A program made the translations under genes and the position numbers. Of a stretch of 64,000 nucleotides of DNA, positions 57,505 to 64,000 are shown piece after piece (positions within the stretch are counted from its first letter, which is position 1; each line of letters begins with the position of its first letter). The notes under the pieces were generated by a model. That model was given only the letters and a program-made list of their open reading frames with translations, did not search any database and was not told the origin of the DNA. The stretch is from Micromussa lordhowensis (taxonomy: Eukaryota > Cnidaria > Anthozoa > Scleractinia > Lobophylliidae), in NCBI GenBank assembly GCA_964020085.1, contig CAXHUQ010000504.1, positions 1 to 64,000 on the forward strand. The letters are read 5' to 3'.

Positions 57505-60500
57505 GCAAACTAATACCACCAAAGCACTCCCGGGGTCGGTCCGGGTCCAAATGCGAAGTATCGGAGCTGCGCAAAATCTCGCACTATGCTAATCAGCCCG
57601 GCAGATCCGCAGGCGTGGCCGGCTGGCTCCCTAGTTAGCCGAGCTTGACGCGTGTCGCAACTTGGCAAACTAATGCCAGCAAAGCTATCCTGGGGTCGAT
57701 CCGGGTCCACATGCAAAGTTTCGGAGCTGCGCGAAATCTCGCACTATGCTAACCAGCCCGTTTGCTAATTAGCCCAACTTTGCGCGCGTCGCAACTTTGC
57801 AAACTAATACCACCAGAGCACTCCCGGGGTCGGTCCGGGTCCAAAGGCGAAGTATCGGAGCTGCGCAAAATCTCGCACTATGCTAATCAGCCCGGCAGAT
57901 CCCCAGGCGTGGCCGGCTGGCTCCCTAGTTAGCCGAGCTTGACGCGTGTCGCAACTTCGCAAACTAATGGCACCAAAGCACTCCTGGGGTCGGTCTGGGT
58001 CCACATGCAAAGTTTCGGAGCTGCGCGAAATCTCGCACTATGCTAACCAGCCCATTTGCTAATTAGCCCAACTTTGCGCGCGTCGCAACTTTGCAAACTA
58101 ATACCACCAGAGCACTCCCGGGGTCGGTCCGGGTCCAAATGCGAAGTATCGGAGCTGAGCAAAATCTCGCACTATGCTAATCAGCCCGGCAGATCCCCAG
58201 GCGTGGCCGGCTGGCTCCCTAGTTAGCCGAGCTTGACGCGTGTCGCAACTTGGCAAACTAATGGCACCAAAGCACTCCTGGGGTCGGTCCGGGTCCACAT
58301 GCAAAGTTTCGGAGCTGCGCGAAATCTCGCACTATGCTAACCAGCCCGTTTGCTAATTAGCCCAACTTTGCGCGCGTCGCAACTTTGCAAACTAATACCA
58401 CCAGAGCACTCCCGGGGTCGGTCCGGGTCCAAATGCGAAGTATCGGAGCTGCGCAAAATCTCGCACTATGCTAATCAGCCCGGCAGATCCCCAGGCGTGG
58501 CCGGCTGGCTCCCTTGTTAGCCGAGCTTGACGCGTGTCGCAACTTGGCAAACTAATGGCACCAAAGCACTCCTGGGGTCGGTCCGGGTCCACATGCAAAG
58601 TTTCGGAGCTGCGCGAAATCTCGCACTATGCTAACCAGCCCGTTTGCTAATTAGCCCAACTTTGCGCGCGTCGCAACTTTGCAAACTAATACCACCAGAG
58701 CACTCCCGGGGTCGGTCCGGGTCCAAAGGCGAAGTATCGGAGCTGCGCAAAATCTCGCACTATGCTAATCAGCCCGGCAGATCCCCAGGCGTGGCCGGCT
58801 GGCTCCCTAGTTAGCCGAGCTTGACGCGTGTCGCAACTTGGCAAACTAATGGCACCAAAGCACTCCTGGGGTCGGTCCGGGTCCACATGCAAAGTTTCGG
58901 AGCTGCGCGAAATCTCGCACTATGCTAACCAGCCCGTTTGCTAATTAGCCCAACTTTGCGCGCGTCGCAACTTTGCAAACTAATACCACCAAAGCACTCC
59001 CGGGGTCGGTCCGGGTCCAAATGCGAAGTATCGGAGCTGCGCAAAATCTCGCACTATGCTAATCAGCCCGGCAGATGCCCAGGTGTGGCCGGCTGGCTCC
59101 CTAGTTAGCCGAGCTTGACGCGTGTCGCAACTTGGCAAACTAATGGCACCAAAGCACTCCTGGGGTCGGTCCGGGTCCACATGCAAAGTTTCGGAGCTGC
59201 GCGAAATCTCGCACTATGCTAACCAGCCCGTTTGCTAAATAGCCCAACTTTGCGCGCGTCGCAACTTTGCAAACTAATACCACCAAAGCACTCCCGGGGT
59301 CGGTCCGGGTCCAAATGCGAAGTATCGGAGCTGCGCAAAATCTCGCACTATGCTAATCAGCCCGGCAGATCCCCAGGCGTGGCCGGCTGGCTCCCTAGTT
59401 AGCCGAGCTTGACGCGTGTCGCAACTTGGCAAACTAATGGCACCAAAGCACTCCTGGGGTCGGTCCGGGTCCACATGCAAAGTTTCGGAGCTGCGCGAAA
59501 TCTCGCACTATGCTAACCAGCCCGTTTGCTAATTAGCCCAACTTTGCGCGCGTCGCAACTTTGCAAACTAATACCACCAAAGCACTCCCGGGGTCGGTCC
59601 GGGTCCAAATTCGAAGTATCGGAGCTGCGCAAAATCTCGCACTATGCTAATCAGCCCGGCAGATCCCCAGGCGTGGCCGGCTGGCTCCCTAGTTAGCCGA
59701 GCTTGACGCGTGTCGCAACTTGGCAAACTAATGGCACCAAAGCACTCCTGGGGTCGGTCCGGGTCCACATGCAAAGGTTCGGAGCTGCGCGAAATCTCGC
59801 ACTATGCTAACCAGCCCGTTTGCTAATTAGCCCAACTTTGCGCGCGTCGCAACTTTGCAAACTAATACCACCAAAGCACTCCCGGGGTCGGTCCGGGTCC
59901 AAATGCGAAGTATCGGAGCTGCGCAAAATCTCGCACTATGCTAATCAGCCCGGCAGATCCCCAGGCGTGGCCGGCTGGCTCCCTAGTTAGCCGAGCTTGA
60001 CGCGTGTCGCAACTTGGCAAACTAATGGCACCAAAGCTATCCTGGGGTCGATCCGGGTCCACATGCAAAGTTTCGGAGCTGCGCGAAATCTCGCACTATG
60101 CTAACCAGGCCGTTTGCTAATTAGCCCAACTTTGCGCGCGTCGCAACTTTGCAAACTAATACCACCAGAGCACTCCCGGGGTCGGTCCGGGTCCAAAGGC
60201 GAAGTATCGGAGCTGCGCAAAATCTCGCACTATGCTAATCAGCCCGGCAGATCCCCAGGCGTGGCCGGCTGGCTCCCTAGTTAGCCGAGCTTGACGCGTG
60301 TCGCAACTTGGCAAACTAATGGCACCAAAGCACTCCTGGGGTCGGTCCGGGTCCACATGCAAAGTTTCGGAGCTGCGCGAAATCTCGCACTATGCTAACC
60401 AGCCCGTTTGCTAATTAGCCCAACTTTGCGCGCGTCGCAACTTTGCAAACTAATACCACCAAAGCACTCCCGGGGTCGGTCCAGGTCCAAATGCGAAGTA

Positions 60501-61326
60501 TCGGAGCTGCGCAAAATCTCGCACTATGCTAATCAGCCCGGCAGATCCGCAGGCGTGGCCGGCTGGCTCCCTAGTTAGCCGAGCTTGACGCGTGTCGCAA
60601 CTTGGCAAACTAATGGCACCAAAGCACTCCTGGGGTCGGTCCGGGTCCACATGCAAAGTTTCGGAGCTGCGCGAAATCTCGCACTATGCTAACCAGCCCG
60701 TTTGCTAATTAGCCCAACTTTGCGCGCGTCGCAACTTTGCAAACTAATACCACCAGAGCACTCCCGGGGTCGGTCCGGGTCCAAATGCGAAGTATCGGAG
60801 CTGCGCAAAATCTCGCACTATGCTAATCAGCCCGGCAGATCCCCAGGCGTGGCCGGCTGGCTCCCTAGTTAGCCGAGCTTGACGCGTGTCGCAACTTGGC
60901 AAACTAATGGCACCAAAGCACTCCTGGGGTCGGTCCGGGTCCACATGCAAAGTTTCGGAGCTGCGCGAAATCTCGCACTATGCTAACCAGCCCGTTTGCT
61001 AATTAGCCCAACTTTGCGCGCGTCGCAACTTTGCAAACTAATACCACCAGAGCACTCCCGGGGTCGGTCCGGGTCCAAATGCGAAGTATCGGAGCTGCGC
61101 AAAATGTCGCACTATGCTAATCAGCCCGGCAGATCCCCAGGCGTGGCCGGCTGGCTCCCTAGTTAGCCGAGCTTGACGCGTGTCGCAACTTGGCAAACTA
61201 ATGGCACCAAAGCACTCCTGGGGTCGGTCCGGGTCCACATGCAAAGTTTCGGAGCTGCGCGAAATCTCGCACTATGCTAACCAGCCCGTTTGCTAATTAG
61301 CCCAACTTTGCGCGCGTCGCAACTTT
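57505..61326 (+). repeat. Mixed dimers at the right end of the core
   Basis: Thirteen in-phase dimers without a clear HOR order. Several carry old markers (CGATCCGGG, AAAGGCG, CCCATTT with GAGCAAAATC, CTTGTTAG) mixed with private changes such as AAATTCGAAG near 59,610 and ATGCCCAGGTG near 59,076. This resembles the left end of the window more than the HOR core. Confidence 0.6.
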
Positions 61327-61780
61327 GCAAACTAATACCACCAGAGCACTCCCGGGGTCGGTCCGGGTCCAAATGCGAAGTATCGGAGCTGCGCAAAATC
61401 TCGCACTATGCTAATCAGCCCGGCAGATCCCCAGGCGTGGCCGGCTGGCTCCCTAGTTAGCCGAGCTTGACGCGTGTCGCAACTTGGCAAACTAATGGCA
61501 CCAAAGCACTCCCGGGGTCGGTCCGGGTCCAAATGCGAAGTATCGGAGCTGAGCAAAATCTCGCACTATGCTAATCAGCCCGGCAGATCCGCAGGCGTGG
61601 CCGGCTGGCTCCCTAGTTAGCCGAGCTTGACGCGTGTCGCAACTTGGCAAACTAATGGCACCAAAGCACTCCTGGGGTCGGTCCGGGTCCACATGCAAAG
61701 TTTCGGAGCTGCGCGAAATCTCGCACTATGCTAACCAGCCCGTTTGCTAATTAGCCCAACTTTGCGCGCGTCGCAACTTT
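61327..61780 (+). repeat. A-A'-B trimer (454 bp)
   Basis: A 61327-61486, hybrid A' 61487-61646, B 61647-61780. The B-to-A switch is the same as in the left-end trimers, so the two ends of the window share an ancestral event absent from the 40-kb core. This A' also has GAGCAAAATC and ATCCGCAGG. Confidence 0.93.
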
Positions 61781-62368
61781 GCAAACTAATACCACCAGAG
61801 CACTCCCGGGGTCGGTCCGGGTCCAAATGCGAAGTATCGGAGCTGCGCAAAATCTCGCACTATGCTAATCAGCCCGGCAGATCCCCAGGCGTGGCCGGCT
61901 GGCTCCCTAGTTAGCCGAGCTTGACGCGTGTCGCAACTTGGCAAACTAATGGCACCAAAGCACTCCTGGGGTCGGTCCGGGTCCACATGCAAAGTTTCGG
62001 AGCTGCGCGAAATCTCGCACTATGCTAACCAGCCCGTTTGCTAATTAGCCCAACTTTGCGCACGTCGCAACTTTGCAAACTAATACCACCAGAGCACTCC
62101 CGGGGTCGGTCCGGGTCCAAATGCGAAGTATCGGAGCTGCGCAAAATGTCGCACTATGCTAATCAGCCCGGCAGATCCCCAGGCGTGGCCGGCTGGCTCC
62201 CTAGTTAGCCGAGCTTGACGCGTGTCGCAACTTGGCAAACTAATGGCACCAAAGCACTCCTGGGGTCGGTCCGGGTCCACATGCAAAGTTTCGGAGCTGC
62301 GCGAAATCTCGCACTATGCTAACCAGCCCGTTTGCTAATTAGCCCAACTTTGCGCGCGTCGCAACTTT
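61781..62368 (+). repeat. 2 regular A-B dimers
   Basis: Two dimers between trimers. The second contains AAAATGTCGC (G at 62148), also at 61106, which marks a 1,042-bp local duplication (two dimers plus one trimer). Confidence 0.92.
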
Positions 62369-62822
62369 GCAAACTAATACCACCAGAGCACTCCCGGGGT
62401 CGGTCCGGGTCCAAATGCGAAGTATCGGAGCTGCGCAAAATCTCGCACTATGCTAATCAGCCCGGCAGATCCCCAGGCGTGGCCGGCTGGCTCCCTAGTT
62501 AGCCGAGCTTGACGCGTGTCGCAACTTGGCAAACTAATGGCACCAAAGCACTCCCGGGGTCGGTCCGGGTCCAAATGCGAAGTATCGGAGCTGCGCAAAA
62601 TCTCGCACTATGCTAATCAGCCTGGCAGATCCCCAGGCGTGGCCGGCTGGCTCCCTAGTTAGCCGAGCTTGGCGCGTGTCGCAACTTGGCAAACTAATGG
62701 CACCAAAGCACTCCTGGGGTCGGTCCGGGTCCACATGCAAAGTTTCGGAGCTGCGCGAAATCTCGCACTATGCTAACCAGCCCGTTTGCTAATTAGCCCA
62801 ACTTTGCGCGCGTCGCAACTTT
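62369..62822 (+). repeat. A-A'-B trimer (454 bp)
   Basis: A 62369-62528, hybrid A' 62529-62688, B 62689-62822. It stands 1,042 bp after the preceding trimer. A' has the private changes AGCCTGGCAG and GCTTGGCGCG. Confidence 0.92.
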
Positions 62823-63704
62823 GCAAACTAATACCACCAAAGCACTCCCGGGGTCGGTCCGGGTCCAAATGCGAAGTATCGGAGCTGCGCAAAATCTCGC
62901 ACTATGCTAATCAGCCCGGCAGATCCCCAGGCGTGGCCGGCTGGCTCCCTAGTTAGCCGAGCTTGACGCGTGTCGCAACTTGGCAAACTAATGGCACCAA
63001 AGCACTCCTGGGGTCGGTCCGGGTCCACATGCAAAGTTTCGGAGCTGCGCGAAATCTCGCACTATGCTAACCAGCCCGTTTGCTAATTAGCCCAACTTTG
63101 CGCGCGTCGCAACTTTGCAAACTAATACCACCAAAGCACTCCCGGGGTCGGTCCAGGTCCAAATGCGAAGTATCGGAGCTGCTCAAAATCTCGCACTATG
63201 CTAATCAGCCCGGCAGATCCGCAGGCGTGGCCGGCTGGCTCCCTAGTTAGCCCAGCTTGACGCGTGTCGCAACTTGGCAAACTAATGGCACCAAAGCACT
63301 CCTGGGGTCGGTCCGGGTCCACATGCAAAGTTTCGGAGCTGCGCGAAATCTCGCACTATGCTAACCAGCCCGTTTGCTAATTAGCCCAACTTTGCGCGCG
63401 TCGCAACTTTGCAAACTAATACCACCAGAGCACTCCCGGGGTCGGTCCGGGTCCAAATGCGAAGTATCGGAGCTGCGCAAAATCTCGCACTATGCTAATC
63501 AGCCCGGCAGATCCCCAGGCGTGGCCGGCTGGCTCCCTAGTTAGCCGAGCTTGACGCGTGTCGCAACTTGGCAAACTAATGGCACCAAAGCACTCCTGGG
63601 GTCGGTCCGGGTCCACATGCAAAGTTTCGGAGCTGCGCGAAATCTCGCACTATGCTAACCAGCCCGTTTGCTAATTAGCCCAACTTTGCGCGCGTCGCAA
63701 CTTT
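62823..63704 (+). repeat. 3 regular A-B dimers
   Basis: Three dimers in phase, with private changes GCTGCTCAAAATC and TAGCCCAGC in the A starting 63117. Confidence 0.92.
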
Positions 63705-64000
63705 GCAAACTAATACCACCAGAGCACTCCCGGGGTCGGTCCGGGTCCAAATGCGAAGTATCGGAGCTGCGCAAAATCTCGCACTATGCTAATCAGCCCG
63801 GCAGATCCCCAGGCGTGGCCGGCTGGCTCCCTAGTTAGCCGAGCTTGACGCGTGTCGCAACTTGGCAAACTAATGGCACCAAAGCACTCCCGGGGTCGGT
63901 CCGGGTCCAAATGCGAAGTATCGGAGCTGCGCAAAATCTCGCACTATGCTAATCAGCCCGGCAGATCCCCAGGCGTGGCCGGCTGGCTCCCTAGTTAGCC
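63705..64000 (+). repeat. Right edge: A (63705-63864) and cut A' (63865-64000)
   Basis: A complete A is followed by a hybrid A' with the usual B-to-A switch, cut by the window end after 136 bases. This trimer would start 1,336 bp after the previous one, the same spacing as between the trimers at 6221 and 7557. The array continues beyond the window. Confidence 0.9.

Larger units (their letters stand above)
21637..61326 (+). repeat. Regular core: 135 consecutive dimers without a register break
   Basis: The core is 39,690 bp, exactly 135 x 294. Every A begins 294 bp after the previous one, so no net insertion or deletion of any size survives, although many substitutions do. The core holds the right part of the 7.5-kb duplication and most alpha and beta HORs. 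All HOR spacings inside it are multiples of 294. I see no gene, transposon or unique sequence in it. Confidence 0.95.
1..64000. repeat. Satellite DNA array, 294-bp dimeric unit, whole window
   Basis: The whole window parses into head-to-tail copies of two related monomers, A (160 bp) and B (134 bp), alternating as a 294-bp dimer. There are 202 regular dimers, eight A-A'-B type trimers, one broken unit and two edge fragments, which together account for every base. No inverted copy, transposon insertion or unique sequence was seen. Dimers typically differ by only a few substitutions, and single-base indels are nearly absent (two seen). Such homogeneity is typical of a eukaryotic satellite shaped by unequal exchange and gene conversion. 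Both window edges fall inside the repeat, so the array is longer than 64 kb. I do not recognise the family; a centromeric role is possible but not shown. Confidence 0.98.

Noticed and set aside
1..64000. CRISPR array
   Set aside because: Units are contiguous 134-160 bp monomers without unique spacers, and no cas genes are present.
1..64000. 5S rDNA or rDNA spacer repeats
   Set aside because: The unit length is similar to a 5S repeat, but no 5S or other rRNA coding sequence is found in the 294 bp, and no rRNA gene interrupts the array.
1..64000. LTR or other transposable element
   Set aside because: No coding domain, terminal inverted repeat, target-site duplication or poly-A tract is seen, and the unit repeats without interruption.

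Overview
The window is one uninterrupted tandem satellite DNA array. I see no supportable gene, RNA gene, mobile element or unique sequence anywhere in 64 kb. All copies lie head to tail in one orientation. The basic unit is a 294-bp dimer of two related monomers, A (160 bp, about 59% GC) and B (134 bp, about 54% GC). Aligned by eye, A and B are about 87% identical over 134 shared positions and differ by a 26-bp block present only in A. The mean monomer length is exactly 147 bp. An uninterrupted array of this kind points to eukaryotic heterochromatin (centromeric, pericentromeric or subtelomeric) in a long-read assembly. I do not recognise the family and cannot name the organism.

Layout, read as a parse of every monomer: the window opens in an A tail (1-47) and a B (48-181). 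Then come 13 dimers (182-4003), an A-A'-B trimer (4004-4456), 6 dimers, a trimer (6221-6674), 3 dimers, a trimer (7557-8009), 13 dimers, a trimer (11832-12285) and 5 dimers. Next is a broken unit (13756-14260), 13 dimers, an A-B/A hybrid-B trimer (18083-18536), 9 dimers and a trimer (21183-21636). After that 135 consecutive dimers run without any net indel (21637-61326). The right end has trimers at 61327 and 62369, separated by 2 dimers, then 3 dimers and an A plus a cut A' at the edge. This parse (202 regular dimers, 8 trimers, one broken unit, two edges) accounts for all 64,000 bases.

Diagnostic point variants show a second layer. Dimers are grouped into higher-order repeats (HORs) of mostly 8 or 9 dimers (2,352 or 2,646 bp). 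Two families are evident, here called alpha (about 13.7-18.2, 23.1-25.8, 35.5-40.2, 43.7-45.5 and 50.4-53.1 kb) and beta (about 26.9-35, 41-43.7, 46.6-50 and 54.3-57.5 kb). Above this are larger duplications: a 7,510-bp tandem duplication with its crossover mapped to under 100 bp near 19.5 kb, a later 1,975-bp duplication with an out-of-register 6-bp microhomology junction at 13,953-13,958, a very young 5,586-bp-offset duplication (40.35-43.81 and 45.94-49.40 kb), and local 2,217-, 1,336-, 1,176- and 1,042-bp amplifications.

No genes work together here. The interest lies in the array's recombination history and in motifs repeated about 200 times: perfect palindromes, dyads, CpG-rich tracts, and a weak Pol III promoter-like pair. 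An open frame of about 68 codons recurs on the minus strand once per dimer and is treated as a by-product of repetition.
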